Below are positions 36,179 through 45,394 of a stretch of DNA of 64,000 nucleotides, piece by piece. The notes beneath the pieces are model-generated. The model had not been told where the DNA came from and ran no database searches. It saw nothing but the letters and a program-made list of their open reading frames with translations. Source of the stretch: Rheinheimera sp. A13L (GTDB lineage: Bacteria; Pseudomonadota; Gammaproteobacteria; Enterobacterales; Alteromonadaceae); assembly GCF_000217935.1 (NCBI RefSeq), contig NZ_AFHI01000005.1:62001-126000 (forward strand), read 5' to 3'. The translations under genes and the position numbers were made by a program. The number at the start of each line of letters is the position of its first letter. Position 1 is the stretch's first letter.

Positions 36179-37684
36179 ATGGAGTTCAGCGTAAAAAGCG
36201 GTAGTCCGGAAAAACAACGAAGTGCATGTATCGTTGTCGGCGTTTATGAGCCGCGCCGCTTGTCAGCGGTTGCCGAACAGCTGGATAAAATCAGCGAAGG
36301 CTACATCAGCAATTTATTACGCCGGGGCGATTTAGAAGGCAAACCCGGCCAGATGTTGTTATTGCACCATGTACCGAACGTACTGAGTGAACGTGTACTC
36401 TTGGTGGGTTGTGGTAAAGAGCGTGAACTGGACGAACGCCAGTACCGCCAAATCATCTCCAAAACCATCAGCACTTTAAATGAAACCGGCTCAATGGAAG
36501 CTGTGTGTTTCTTATCTGAGCTGCATGTAAAAGGCCGCGACACCTACTGGAAAGTACGTCATGCGGTAGAAACCACCCAGGATTGTTTGTACGTATTCGA
36601 CAAGCTGAAAAGCCGTAAAGACGAAACCCGTCGCCCGCTGCGTAAAATTGTTTTTAACGTGCCGACCCGCCGCGATTTAACCATAGGCGAAAAAGCCGTT
36701 GAACATGGTTTGGCTGTGGCTGCTGGTATCAAAGTCTGTAAAGACGTGTCAAATATGCCACCAAACATCTGTACTCCTGCTTATTTAGCGGATCAGGCTG
36801 TGGCATTAGCCCAACACGACAAAGTATCAGTGGAAGTGCTTGGCATTGCTGAAATGACAGCTTTGGGTATGCACTCTTACGTGGCTGTGGGCCGTGGCTC
36901 GGAAAACGAAGCCAAAATGGCGGTGATTAAATACAACGGCGCTATGGATAATAGCGCGCCTGTGGTGTTGGTCGGCAAAGGCTTAACCTTTGATACCGGT
37001 GGTATCAGCATAAAGCCAAGCGATGCGATGGACGAAATGAAATACGACATGTGTGGCGCAGCTTCAGTGCTGGGAACTATGCATGCAGTGGTTAGCTTAG
37101 GTTTGCCTATTAATATGGTGGCTGTGCTGGCTGGCGCTGAAAATATGCCGGATGGCCGCGCTTATCGCCCTGGTGATATTTTAACGACTATGTCAGGTCA
37201 GACGGTTGAAGTGTTAAACACAGATGCTGAAGGCCGTTTAGTGTTGTGTGATGCTTTAACTTATGTCGAGCGTTTTGACCCGGATGTGGTGATTGACGTT
37301 GCCACCTTAACGGGCGCTTGTGTCATTGCTTTGGGTAAACACGCTTCAGGTTTATTAAGTAACCATAATCCGCTGGCGCATGAAATATTAAATGCCTCAG
37401 ATCAAAGTGGTGACAGAGCCTGGCGTTTACCTTTGTGGGATGACTATCAGGATCAGCTGGAAAGCCCGTTTGCGGACTTCAGTAATTTAGGTGGCCGTGC
37501 CGCCGGTACTATTACCGCAGCTTGTTTCCTGTCGCGCTTCACCCGTAAATACAACTGGGCGCATTTGGATATTGCCGGTACTGCATGGCGCAGTGGTGGT
37601 AAAGACAAAGGCGCGACTGGCCGTCCTGTGGCTATGTTGACCCAGTTTTTAATTAACCGTGTCGGAACCGACATCGAGGGATAA
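36179..37684 (+). CDS. pepA: Leucyl aminopeptidase (M17)
   Basis: The 501-residue enzyme has an N-terminal macro-like domain and a C-terminal M17 peptidase with [17 protein letters not shown] and the signature [16 protein letters not shown], holding the two-zinc site. It removes N-terminal residues from peptides; in E. coli it also binds DNA (XerC/D recombination, carAB control). ATG at 36179 follows AGGAGTGAGC; GTG at 36173 is less likely. It heads the pepA–holC–valS cluster. Confidence 0.95.
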   Translation: MEFSVKSGSPEKQRSACIVVGVYEPRRLSAVAEQLDKISEGYISNLLRRGDLEGKPGQMLLLHHVPNVLSERVLLVGCGKERELDERQYRQIISKTISTLNETGSMEAVCFLSELHVKGRDTYWKVRHAVETTQDCLYVFDKLKSRKDETRRPLRKIVFNVPTRRDLTIGEKAVEHGLAVAAGIKVCKDVSNMPPNICTPAYLADQAVALAQHDKVSVEVLGIAEMTALGMHSYVAVGRGSENEAKMAVIKYNGAMDNSAPVVLVGKGLTFDTGGISIKPSDAMDEMKYDMCGAASVLGTMHAVVSLGLPINMVAVLAGAENMPDGRAYRPGDILTTMSGQTVEVLNTDAEGRLVLCDALTYVERFDPDVVIDVATLTGACVIALGKHASGLLSNHNPLAHEILNASDQSGDRAWRLPLWDDYQDQLESPFADFSNLGGRAAGTITAACFLSRFTRKYNWAHLDIAGTAWRSGGKDKGATGRPVAMLTQFLINRVGTDIEG

Positions 37685-37686
37685 CA

Positions 37687-38136
37687 GTGCCTCAAGTCAG
37701 TTTTTATCTGCTGCCGGAAATGGCAGCAGAAGCTGAATCACAGCTGGCGTCAGAGCCAGCTTTTTTTCATGTTGCTGCAAAACTCTGCGCTGATTTTTAT
37801 CAGGCCGGACAGCGGGTTTTTGTGTTCTGCCAAAATCAGGCGGACGCCGAACTGCTGGATGAGGTAATATGGCGCTTTGATCCAGAGCGATTTGTGCCAC
37901 ACAATCTGGCGGGCGAAGGCCCTGCACGAGGCGCTCCGGTGGAAATCAGCTGGCTGCCTCCAGGTAACGCGAGGCCGGTTTTAATTAACCTGTCGGCAAC
38001 AGTGCCGCCTTTTAGTCAGCGTTTTCAACACATTATCGAATTTGTTCCAGCCGAAGAACAGTTAAAGGTTCAGGCGCGGGAACGATTTAAATTTTATCGC
38101 CAGTCGGGGTTAACCCCGCAAACAGTGCAGCTCTGA
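37687..38136 (+). CDS. holC: DNA polymerase III chi subunit
   Basis: The 149-residue chi subunit links the clamp loader to SSB. The sequence FYLLPEMAAEAESQLASEPA, the core DFYQAGQRVFVFCQNQADAE and FVPHNLAGEGPARGAPVEIS fit the family. GTG start at 37687, two bases after the pepA stop, indicates coupled expression. Position between pepA and valS is conserved in Gammaproteobacteria. Confidence 0.93.
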   Translation: MPQVSFYLLPEMAAEAESQLASEPAFFHVAAKLCADFYQAGQRVFVFCQNQADAELLDEVIWRFDPERFVPHNLAGEGPARGAPVEISWLPPGNARPVLINLSATVPPFSQRFQHIIEFVPAEEQLKVQARERFKFYRQSGLTPQTVQL

Positions 38137-38177
38137 TGGCCGGCCTGCGTTTTTAGTGAGAGTTTCAGGTAACGAAG

Positions 38178-41057
38178 ATGGAAAAGACATTTAACCCGAG
38201 TCAAGTTGAACAAGCCATGTATCAGGCATGGGAAAGCAAAGGCTATTTCAAGCCAAGTGGTGATAACAGCAATGGTGCGTATTGCATCATGATCCCACCA
38301 CCAAACGTGACCGGCAGCCTGCATATGGGCCATGCGTTCCAGCAAACTATTATGGATGCCTTAACCCGCTACAAACGTATGCTGGGCAAAAACACCTTAT
38401 GGCAAGTAGGGACTGACCACGCTGGTATCGCCACGCAAATGGTGGTGGAGCGTAAACTGGCAGCCGAAGGCAAACCAGACCGTCATGCCATGGGCCGCGA
38501 AGCTTTTATTGAAAAAGTATGGGAATGGAAAGCCGAATCAGGTGGCACCATTACTGAACAAATGCGCCGTTTAGGCAACTCAGTCGACTGGGACAAAGAG
38601 CGTTTCACTATGGACGCTGGCCTGTCGAATGCCGTACAGGAAGTTTTTGTGCGTTTGTATCAGGACGACCTGATTTACCGTGGCAAACGCCTGGTGAACT
38701 GGGATCCGAAGCTTCACACTGCTATTTCTGATTTAGAAGTAGAAAACAAAGAACAAAAAGGCCATCTGTGGAACTTACGTTATCCACTGGCCGATGGCGT
38801 GACCACAGCTGATGGCAAAAACTACATAGTAGTAGCCACTACCCGTCCAGAAACCATGCTGGGTGATACTGGTATTGCAGTCAACCCGGACGATGAGCGC
38901 TACCAGTCTTTGATTGGTAAAGAAGTGCTGTTGCCACTGGTGAATCGCCGTATTCCCATTCTGGCCGACGAACATGCTGATAAAGACAAAGGCACGGGCT
39001 GTGTCAAAATCACCCCAGCTCATGACTTTAACGACTACGAAGTAGGTAAACGTCATCAGTTGCCCATGATCAACGTGATGACAGCCGATGCCACTATCCG
39101 CACTGAAGGCGAATGTTTCTTTACCAATGGTGAAGCAAACCCGGCGCACAATGCTGAAATCCCTGCTGAATTTCAGGGCCTTGAGCGTTACGCTGCCCGT
39201 AAAGCCATAGTGGCTGCTTTTGATGCCGCTGGCCTTCTGGACAAAGTAGAAGATCACAATAACACCCTGCCCTACGGCGACCGTTCTGGTGTAGTGATTG
39301 AGCCATTACTGACAGATCAATGGTATGTGCGTGTTGCCCCTATGGCAAAAACTGCCATTGAAGCTGTGGAAAACGGCGACATTCAGTTTGTGCCTAAGCA
39401 ATACGAAAACATGTACTACAGCTGGATGCGTGACATTCAGGACTGGTGTATCAGCCGTCAGCTGTGGTGGGGTCACCGTATTCCTGCCTGGTACGACGAA
39501 ACAGGTAAAGTCTACGTAGGCCGTGATGAAGCTGAAGTGCGAGCTAAGCACGAGTTAGCCGATGACGTGAAATTACGTCAGGACAACGATGTACTGGACA
39601 CCTGGTTCAGCTCAGCGCTGTGGACCTTCTCTACTTTAGGTTGGCCGGACAACACTGAAGATTTAAAAACCTTCCACCCGACCGACGTGTTAGTCACTGG
39701 TTTTGACATCATTTTCTTCTGGGTTGCCCGGATGATTATGATGACGATGCATTTCATCAAAGATGAAAATGGCAAACCTCAGGTGCCCTTTAAGACTGTG
39801 TATGTGACTGGCCTTATTCGTGATGAAAACGGCGACAAGATGTCAAAATCCAAGGGCAACGTGATTGACCCGCTGGATATGATTGACGGTATCAGTCTGG
39901 AAGATTTACTGGTGAAACGCACCAGCAATATGATGCAGCCACAGCTGGCCGAAAAAATTGGCAACCAGACCAAAAAGCAATTCCCTGAAGGTATTGAAGC
40001 CAGCGGTACAGATGCGCTGCGTTTCACTTTAGCGGCTTTGGCTTCAACAGGCCGTGATATCAGCTGGGATATGAAACGTTTAGACGGTTACCGTAACTTC
40101 TGTAACAAGCTGTGGAACGCCAGCCGTTACGTCACCATGATGACCGAAGAAAAAGATTGCGGTCTCTCTGTTAACGGCAATGGTGGCGGTGAAATGGAGC
40201 TGTCATTAGCCGATCACTGGATCATCAGCCAGTATCAGCAAACTATCACTCAGTTCCGTGGTTATTTAGACAGCTACCGTTTTGATATGGCGGCCAATAC
40301 GCTGTATGAGTTCACCTGGAACCAGTTCTGTGACTGGTATTTAGAGCTGACCAAACCTGTATTGTTTAAAGGCACCGAAGCTCAGCAACGTGGCACCCGT
40401 CATACCTTACTGACAGTGCTGGAATCGCTGCTGCGTTTAATGCACCCTATCATGCCATTTATCACTGAAGAAATTTGGCAGCGCGTAGCCCCTATGGTTC
40501 GCACTGACATCAGCGCCGGCGACAGCATTATGTTGCAGGCTTACCCTGAATTTAATCAGGCGCTGGTGAATGAAACTGCTACTGCTGATCTGGAATGGGT
40601 GAAGAGCTTTATCGTTGCTATCCGTAACGTACGGGGTGAAATGGATATAGCGCCAAGCAAACCATTGTCTGTATTAGTGCGTAACCTGACTGCAGACGAT
40701 AGTCGCCGTTTACAAAGCAATATGGCCTTCCTGCAGAATATGGCGAAGTTAGAAGCCATTACTGTATTAGCCGATGGCGACACAGCACCAGCTTGTGCCG
40801 CTCAGCTTTTGGGCAAAATGGATATTCTGATCCCTATGGCTGGCCTTATCGACAAAGAAGCTGAACTGGCCCGTATTGCCAAGCAAATGGAAAAAGCTCA
40901 GCAGGAACATGACCGTGTTGCCGGTAAACTGGCAAATGAAGGTTTTGTGGCTAAAGCGCCTGAAGCGGTTTTAGCAAAAGAGCGTGAAAAACTGGCAGAA
41001 GCTTTGGAAGCTATTACGAAGTTAAAAGCCCAGCAGGAACAAATAGCTGCGATTTAA
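38178..41057 (+). CDS. valS: Valyl-tRNA synthetase
   Basis: A 959-residue class I synthetase that charges tRNA-Val. The HIGH motif is HMGH at residues 49–52 and KMSKS lies at 554–558. The central editing domain (about 195–345) contains [18 protein letters not shown]-terminal coiled coil (about 890–955) is present, so the protein is complete. It ends the pepA–holC–valS cluster before a strong terminator. Confidence 0.97.
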   Translation: MEKTFNPSQVEQAMYQAWESKGYFKPSGDNSNGAYCIMIPPPNVTGSLHMGHAFQQTIMDALTRYKRMLGKNTLWQVGTDHAGIATQMVVERKLAAEGKPDRHAMGREAFIEKVWEWKAESGGTITEQMRRLGNSVDWDKERFTMDAGLSNAVQEVFVRLYQDDLIYRGKRLVNWDPKLHTAISDLEVENKEQKGHLWNLRYPLADGVTTADGKNYIVVATTRPETMLGDTGIAVNPDDERYQSLIGKEVLLPLVNRRIPILADEHADKDKGTGCVKITPAHDFNDYEVGKRHQLPMINVMTADATIRTEGECFFTNGEANPAHNAEIPAEFQGLERYAARKAIVAAFDAAGLLDKVEDHNNTLPYGDRSGVVIEPLLTDQWYVRVAPMAKTAIEAVENGDIQFVPKQYENMYYSWMRDIQDWCISRQLWWGHRIPAWYDETGKVYVGRDEAEVRAKHELADDVKLRQDNDVLDTWFSSALWTFSTLGWPDNTEDLKTFHPTDVLVTGFDIIFFWVARMIMMTMHFIKDENGKPQVPFKTVYVTGLIRDENGDKMSKSKGNVIDPLDMIDGISLEDLLVKRTSNMMQPQLAEKIGNQTKKQFPEGIEASGTDALRFTLAALASTGRDISWDMKRLDGYRNFCNKLWNASRYVTMMTEEKDCGLSVNGNGGGEMELSLADHWIISQYQQTITQFRGYLDSYRFDMAANTLYEFTWNQFCDWYLELTKPVLFKGTEAQQRGTRHTLLTVLESLLRLMHPIMPFITEEIWQRVAPMVRTDISAGDSIMLQAYPEFNQALVNETATADLEWVKSFIVAIRNVRGEMDIAPSKPLSVLVRNLTADDSRRLQSNMAFLQNMAKLEAITVLADGDTAPACAAQLLGKMDILIPMAGLIDKEAELARIAKQMEKAQQEHDRVAGKLANEGFVAKAPEAVLAKEREKLAEALEAITKLKAQQEQIAAI

Positions 41058-41079
41058 CTATCAATTGCTTAGAAAGACA

Positions 41080-41106
41080 AAAGGCGACCTGCGGGTCGCC
41101 TTTTTA
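41080..41106. terminator. Bidirectional terminator after valS
   Basis: Arms aaaggcgacc / ggtcgccttt, loop tgcg, with T-tract on the plus strand. It separates valS from the convergent serine hydrolase. Confidence 0.9.
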
Positions 41107-41110
41107 ATGC

Positions 41111-42361
41111 TTAAAGCGTCGATGTTTTGTTTACCCATTCCGGTGCTATCTGCTGTAAAAAAGGTCTGGTGATCAAAGCAGCCTGTTTAGCAAAATCGCA
41201 GTAGTTCTCTTTGACTGTGTTGGTATTCATCGCCACCACCAGCTGCAACTCCGGATAAATAACTAACCAGCTTTGTGCACCGCTGGACACACCGCCATGG
41301 TGCACAAAACTGACGGTACGGCTCAGCGGATTCTCTTTGTCACAAAACAAATGTTTTTGCGAAAAGTTACGCCAACCCAAAGCATAAGACTGCTCGTTGA
41401 CTTCGCCATTGCGCAATTTTTGTGGAGTCCAGAATTGCTGCTGTACTGCCGCAGGAATAAAGTCTGAGTTAAACCAGGCTGAGCCTAACACTGCTAAATC
41501 GACTGAACTGGCGGCGAGGCCACCGCCTGCCCATCTTTGGCTTAAATTCACCTCTCTGTGTTTTTTGGCATAACCATCACGGGTCATGTAAAAGCTGACC
41601 TGATGGGGTGATGGCTGCTCAGCAGCGGCCAGAGAGGACAAGCCAAGTGGCTGACTGACTTGCGCATCCAGATACTGTAAAAATGGTGTTTGTACCGCAC
41701 TTTGCAATACAGCACTGGCCAGATTGACATCAAAAGAGCTGTAATGAAAATCTGTGCCTGCCGGAAACAGCAGTTTGCTTTCATCAAACAAGCTCAAAGC
41801 ATCATGCACATCATGAAACTCGGCTTGCTTTAATAACGTTTGTACCGCACCAATCCAGTCGGTGTTTTCTTTATAGCCAGGAAAACCCGCTGTGTGTGAC
41901 ATCAGTTGCCGTAACGTTAAATCCTGCCACAGCGAATTGGGTAGGTCGGTTTTATAGCGGCTGATTGGAGTATCCAATTCTATAACGCCGGCGGCCATGG
42001 CTCTGGCTAATGCAGTGGCGGTCACCGCCTTTGATGTGCTGCCAATTCGAAACTGACTTTCAATACTGGCTGGCTTTTGACTTTCCAAATCGGCATAACC
42101 CACAGCTCCAGCCCATAACAACTGGCCACGCCATGCTACAGCAGCGGTCAAAGCCGGAAACTGACCTTGCTGCTGACTTTGCTTCAGTGCAGTTATGGCT
42201 TGTTCTGCAGAGACCTGAAACTCTGGTTGATACACTTTTGTTTGCTCTGGTACCCCCGCTGACAACTTTGCCGATAAATTTGTCCAGCCAGACAACAGCT
42301 CCCATGCCACTGCAGCCCCAGCCAGCAACACAACTGCCGCACCTATTAGTCTTTTTTTCAT
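41111..42361 (-). CDS. LACTB-like serine hydrolase (beta-lactamase/class C fold)
   Basis: A 416-residue protein with an N-terminal membrane anchor (about 5–22) and a serine beta-lactamase fold. The SxxK motif is S108TSK111 in FRIGSTSKAVTATALARAM, the second motif is HYSSFDVNLAS (Tyr-Ser-Ser instead of Tyr-x-Asn), and HHGG replaces KTG near the C-terminus. These are the signs of the LACTB/esterase-peptidase group, not of a true AmpC. It is exported. The BlaI/M56 operon follows on the same strand about 105 bases upstream of its start, so co-regulation is plausible. Confidence 0.83.
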   Translation of the reverse strand: MKKRLIGAAVVLLAGAAVAWELLSGWTNLSAKLSAGVPEQTKVYQPEFQVSAEQAITALKQSQQQGQFPALTAAVAWRGQLLWAGAVGYADLESQKPASIESQFRIGSTSKAVTATALARAMAAGVIELDTPISRYKTDLPNSLWQDLTLRQLMSHTAGFPGYKENTDWIGAVQTLLKQAEFHDVHDALSLFDESKLLFPAGTDFHYSSFDVNLASAVLQSAVQTPFLQYLDAQVSQPLGLSSLAAAEQPSPHQVSFYMTRDGYAKKHREVNLSQRWAGGGLAASSVDLAVLGSAWFNSDFIPAAVQQQFWTPQKLRNGEVNEQSYALGWRNFSQKHLFCDKENPLSRTVSFVHHGGVSSGAQSWLVIYPELQLVVAMNTNTVKENYCDFAKQAALITRPFLQQIAPEWVNKTSTL

Positions 42362-42467
42362 TGGTTTTGTCCTTTAGTTTTATCGTTTTCCATGGTTTTG
42401 GGCAAAGCTTCGCCAGCAGGCATACAAGGCCCGAAATTCTGAGTCTTTAATTAAAAGCAGTTTTGTT

Positions 42468-44015
42468 CTAGGGGGTTGCCCCCTGATCCAGCAGATAAGC
42501 TCTGACCTCGGCAGTAGAAGCCCTGCTGAGTGGCGAGCGCAGTTCACTGCCATCCATAACCGTAGCTTCCACTTTCAGATTAACCCTGGCGCCTTGCTGA
42601 ACCAAGTACTGCACCATCGCCAAATCGCCAATATAACTGGCATTAATCAGTGGTGTTTCATCCGCCAGTACTATGGCATTCACATTAGCCCCGGCCTGAA
42701 CCAGCCTTCGAGCTAACTCCAGATTGCCAAGCTGGGCAGCGATAATCAGCGGGTTGCCATCCCGCCTGCTGCTCAAATTCACATCAGCACCAGCAGCAAG
42801 TAACAATTCAACCATAGCTTTATCCTTGGCTCGTACAGCCAACATCAATGCCGTACCTTCGCCCGGCATAGCGGCATTTAACGGATAACCCAAAGCAAGT
42901 AGTTGACGCACTTCAGCTAAATCCCGCTGCCGCACTTTTTTCAGCAGTTGTTGCAACTGAGTAAATTCAGTCAGGCTAAGCTGGGCGTATTCAGCTGGTA
43001 ACCTGGCCACCTGAGCACGCTGGGCCAGAACTAAGCTTGTGGCTACAGACAAAGACAATGCAATAAGCAAAGCACAACTTTGTGGTGTGATTTTGCCTGC
43101 AGAGCCTTGCAACACAAAACGGATCCTTTGTGCTAACAAAGGTTGTTGCTGCCATGGCATGGCCAGTATTGCTGGCTGACCTCTGCGGTTCATTTTACTG
43201 CAATCCGCTTTGCTGCAATCCAGTAAGGTTTGGGCATACCTATGGGGCTGCGTTAATTGCGCCGTTACAGCAGCATCACAACTTAATTCTCGGTATTGAT
43301 TAAGTTGCCGGCAGATTAAGCCCCAGAGCGGGCTCCACCAGCACAGCACTGCACATAATTGTTGCAGATAAAAAGCCGCCAGATCGCCTCGACACCAATG
43401 CATACGCTCATGAGCAATCACATGCTGCAACTGCTCTTCAGACAAACTCTTTAACCATAATGCAGGAAGGATAATTCGAGGCTGACGCAGTCCCACCAGC
43501 ATAGCGCTATCAATGGCAGAGTGCTGATACAGTGATGGCTTGTGGTGAGCTGGATCTGGCAAGCTCAGGGGCTGAGCCTGTGACCACAACTTGCGGCTCG
43601 CGCTGTAACTTTGGCTGAATCTTCTTATCTGCCAACAACTGCCCAAAGGAATAATCAATAACCACCAGGCTGGAGGGACAAACAAATAAAACAGCTGTGG
43701 CGCCAGAGCCCAGCGCTGAGTTAAAGCCGGTTCGATCTCTGCAGCGGCTGTGACTTCAGGTAACTGAAGCTGTTGCTGTAAAACAGAGATCTCAGCGTTA
43801 AACCATTGCTGCGGAGCAATTTGCTCAGCGCCTTCACTTAATAAAACAGCAGGTACTACAAACAACAGCACCGCCAATGCAGTCCACAAGCGCAACATCC
43901 AGTGCGGCGCAGGCCGCCATGAGCTTTGGCTAAGCCAATACAACCATGGCACTGTTACTAATGCCAACAGCAGATGTAAAACCAGATAAAACAACAACCA
44001 GCTAAATTCCAGCAT
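42468..44015 (-). CDS. BlaR1/MecR1-like M56 metallopeptidase with C-terminal ankyrin repeats
   Basis: The 515-residue protein has three N-terminal membrane segments (about 5–28, 40–60, 107–125), a cytoplasmic zinc peptidase loop with HERMH at residues 202–206 and a fourth membrane segment at about 310–330. BlaR1 then has a penicillin-binding sensor; here it is replaced by four or five ankyrin repeats (about 355–512; GEGTALMLAVRAKDKAMVEL, AGADVNLSSRRDGNPLIIAA, AGANVNAIVLADETPLINAS). By topology the repeats should be periplasmic. It starts two bases after the blaI-like stop, so the pair is one operon; the peptidase probably cleaves that repressor. Confidence 0.85.
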   Translation of the reverse strand: MLEFSWLLFYLVLHLLLALVTVPWLYWLSQSSWRPAPHWMLRLWTALAVLLFVVPAVLLSEGAEQIAPQQWFNAEISVLQQQLQLPEVTAAAEIEPALTQRWALAPQLFYLFVPPAWWLLIIPLGSCWQIRRFSQSYSASRKLWSQAQPLSLPDPAHHKPSLYQHSAIDSAMLVGLRQPRIILPALWLKSLSEEQLQHVIAHERMHWCRGDLAAFYLQQLCAVLCWWSPLWGLICRQLNQYRELSCDAAVTAQLTQPHRYAQTLLDCSKADCSKMNRRGQPAILAMPWQQQPLLAQRIRFVLQGSAGKITPQSCALLIALSLSVATSLVLAQRAQVARLPAEYAQLSLTEFTQLQQLLKKVRQRDLAEVRQLLALGYPLNAAMPGEGTALMLAVRAKDKAMVELLLAAGADVNLSSRRDGNPLIIAAQLGNLELARRLVQAGANVNAIVLADETPLINASYIGDLAMVQYLVQQGARVNLKVEATVMDGSELRSPLSRASTAEVRAYLLDQGATP

Positions 44016-44017
44016 GA

Positions 44018-44416
44018 TCAGTCTCCCTGTGCAGCCTTGGCTGAGTGAGCATTAATTTGCGCCTGCAACTCATCAGCAAGCTCTGGCGTTAATTCTTGCT
44101 GCTCTATCAGATGTTGTGCCAGCAAAGCCGGAGAGCCGCCAAAGAAACGCTGCAGCAGTGTACTTAAAGCCTGACTGCGGGCTTCCTGTTGCACTGTAGT
44201 CGCCCGGTAAATAAAAGCTTTGCCCTGTTTTTCACAATCGACATGGCCTTTATCAAACAGAATGCGACATAAGGTTTGTACCGTGGTGTAAGCAACAGCA
44301 GCATCTTTGTTTAGCTCTGCTGCGATGTCTTTGACTGAACTCGGGCCATGTTGCCATAACACCTGCATGATTTTTTGCTCTGCGCTTGTAAGCTCGACGG
44401 ATTTTGTTCTGGCCAT
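44018..44416 (-). CDS. BlaI/MecI/CopY-family repressor
   Basis: This 132-residue protein has an N-terminal winged helix (about 8–75; SAEQKIMQVLWQHGPSSVKD then VAYTTVQTLCRILFDKGHVD) and a C-terminal dimerisation helix. BlaI repressors are inactivated by proteolysis from the cognate M56 peptidase, encoded directly downstream. Two inverted copies of ACTAAAGAATTAGT lie upstream of the start as likely operators, so the operon is autoregulated. Confidence 0.92.
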   Translation of the reverse strand: MARTKSVELTSAEQKIMQVLWQHGPSSVKDIAAELNKDAAVAYTTVQTLCRILFDKGHVDCEKQGKAFIYRATTVQQEARSQALSTLLQRFFGGSPALLAQHLIEQQELTPELADELQAQINAHSAKAAQGD

Positions 44417-44442
44417 GTCTGCTACCCAATAAAAAACAACCT

Positions 44443-44501
44443 ACTAAAGAATTAGTTTTAATCTAGCCGAGCAGCTTTCATAATGCAACTAATTCTTTAG
44501 T
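44443..44501. promoter_or_regulatory. Paired BlaI-type operators
   Basis: The 14-base element actaaagaattagt occurs at 44443–44456 and its exact reverse complement actaattctttagt at 44488–44501. Each also has an internal dyad (ACTAA…TTAGT). They lie 27 and 72 bases upstream of the BlaI start codon and before the divergent exported-protein gene. Confidence 0.8.
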
Positions 44502-44667
44502 TTTTGTGATTCTATTTACGAATGGCGCCTGCTTCATCTTCAGTCCATCGCAAAACTATGTAAAGTTTAGGTAAAAAACTTGGACTAAAGCTCAATCTGC
44601 TATACCATCCGCGCCGCCTGCAGCAAGCAGTTGCAGGTTCCCTGATTAATTCTCAAATGGAAGAGAC

Positions 44668-45072
44668 ATGATGAAATTTAAGTTAAGCGCTTTATTCGTT
44701 GCTTTAGTAGTGACCGCAGCTCCAGCTCAGGCTGATTGGTTAAATGCCGTTAAAGATAGTGTAGGCAGCACGCTGAACGAAACTAAAGAAAGCGCTAAAA
44801 CTGCAGCTTTAAATACTTCAGTACGTACAGCTTTAGGTTTAACTGAAGGTAAATCAACTCAGGCTGCCATTGCTGAAAAACTGGGTGAACCAGCCAGCAA
44901 AACAGAAAAAGATGGCAAAACCTTGTGGTTATACGACGTGACTGTATTGTCTGCCAGCTACCCTACTTTAACTGAATTAGTAAAAACTCAGGAAGCAGCA
45001 CAAAAGTCTGTGCAATTAAGCTTTAACGCTGATGTGTTAAATAAGTTAGAACTGATCACTCCGGCTAAATAA
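44668..45072 (+). CDS. Small exported protein, unrecognised family
   Basis: The 134-residue protein has a signal peptide (about 1–22, APAQAD), an Ala/Lys/Thr-rich helical part (NAVKDSVGSTLNETKESAKT) and a C-terminal region resembling the BamE/SmpA-type fold (STQAAIAEKLGEPASKTEKD then LWLYDVTVLS). It lacks a lipobox. Function is unknown. ATG at 44668 (or 44671) follows GGAAGAG. It is divergent from the BlaI operon and may share its operators. Confidence 0.65.
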   Translation: MMKFKLSALFVALVVTAAPAQADWLNAVKDSVGSTLNETKESAKTAALNTSVRTALGLTEGKSTQAAIAEKLGEPASKTEKDGKTLWLYDVTVLSASYPTLTELVKTQEAAQKSVQLSFNADVLNKLELITPAK

Positions 45073-45079
45073 TTTTCTG

Positions 45080-45110
45080 AGCACTGCCACCAAAGCTGAC
45101 AGTGCTTTTT
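45080..45110 (+). terminator. Rho-independent terminator
   Basis: Arms agcactg / cagtgct followed by TTTTT, just after the small exported protein gene. Confidence 0.75.
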
Positions 45111-45394
45111 AATTTGAATTCAAAGCCTTACATCAAATCCATATCTGTTTTTCATCGTTATACAAATATTGTACAAAACATTTTTTTTGTTATTATTGCG
45201 CGCCTGAATTTAACCCGTGTAAATTCATTCTGTTGTTTACCCTGATCTGATGAAATTGCGCCATAAGCAATCACTTTCAGTCCCGGGCTCTGGCAGCTCA
45301 ACCCCAAACACTCCGTACGTAAGCAAATAAGCTATGCTACTGCGGTTGGCTTTTATTTTTCTGGCAATGCCAGGCTTTGTGAAGGAACCCTTTA
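45111..45394. other. Leader region of the NhaC-type transporter
   Basis: The 280 bases contain an AT-rich stretch at about 45165–45195 that could be the promoter, then a GC-richer leader of about 190 bases (including gtcccgggctctggcagctc) ending in a T-rich tract at 45350–45360. I could not match it to a known riboswitch. AAGGA precedes the ATG at 45395. Confidence 0.35.

Noticed and set aside
41111-42361. True class C beta-lactamase (ampC)
   Set aside because: The Tyr-x-Asn and Lys-Thr-Gly motifs are replaced by Tyr-Ser-Ser and His-His-Gly-Gly, which fits LACTB-like hydrolases.
45200-45250. TyrR-type box upstream of the NhaC gene
   Set aside because: TGTAAA and TTTAC are present but 12 bases apart, not 6.
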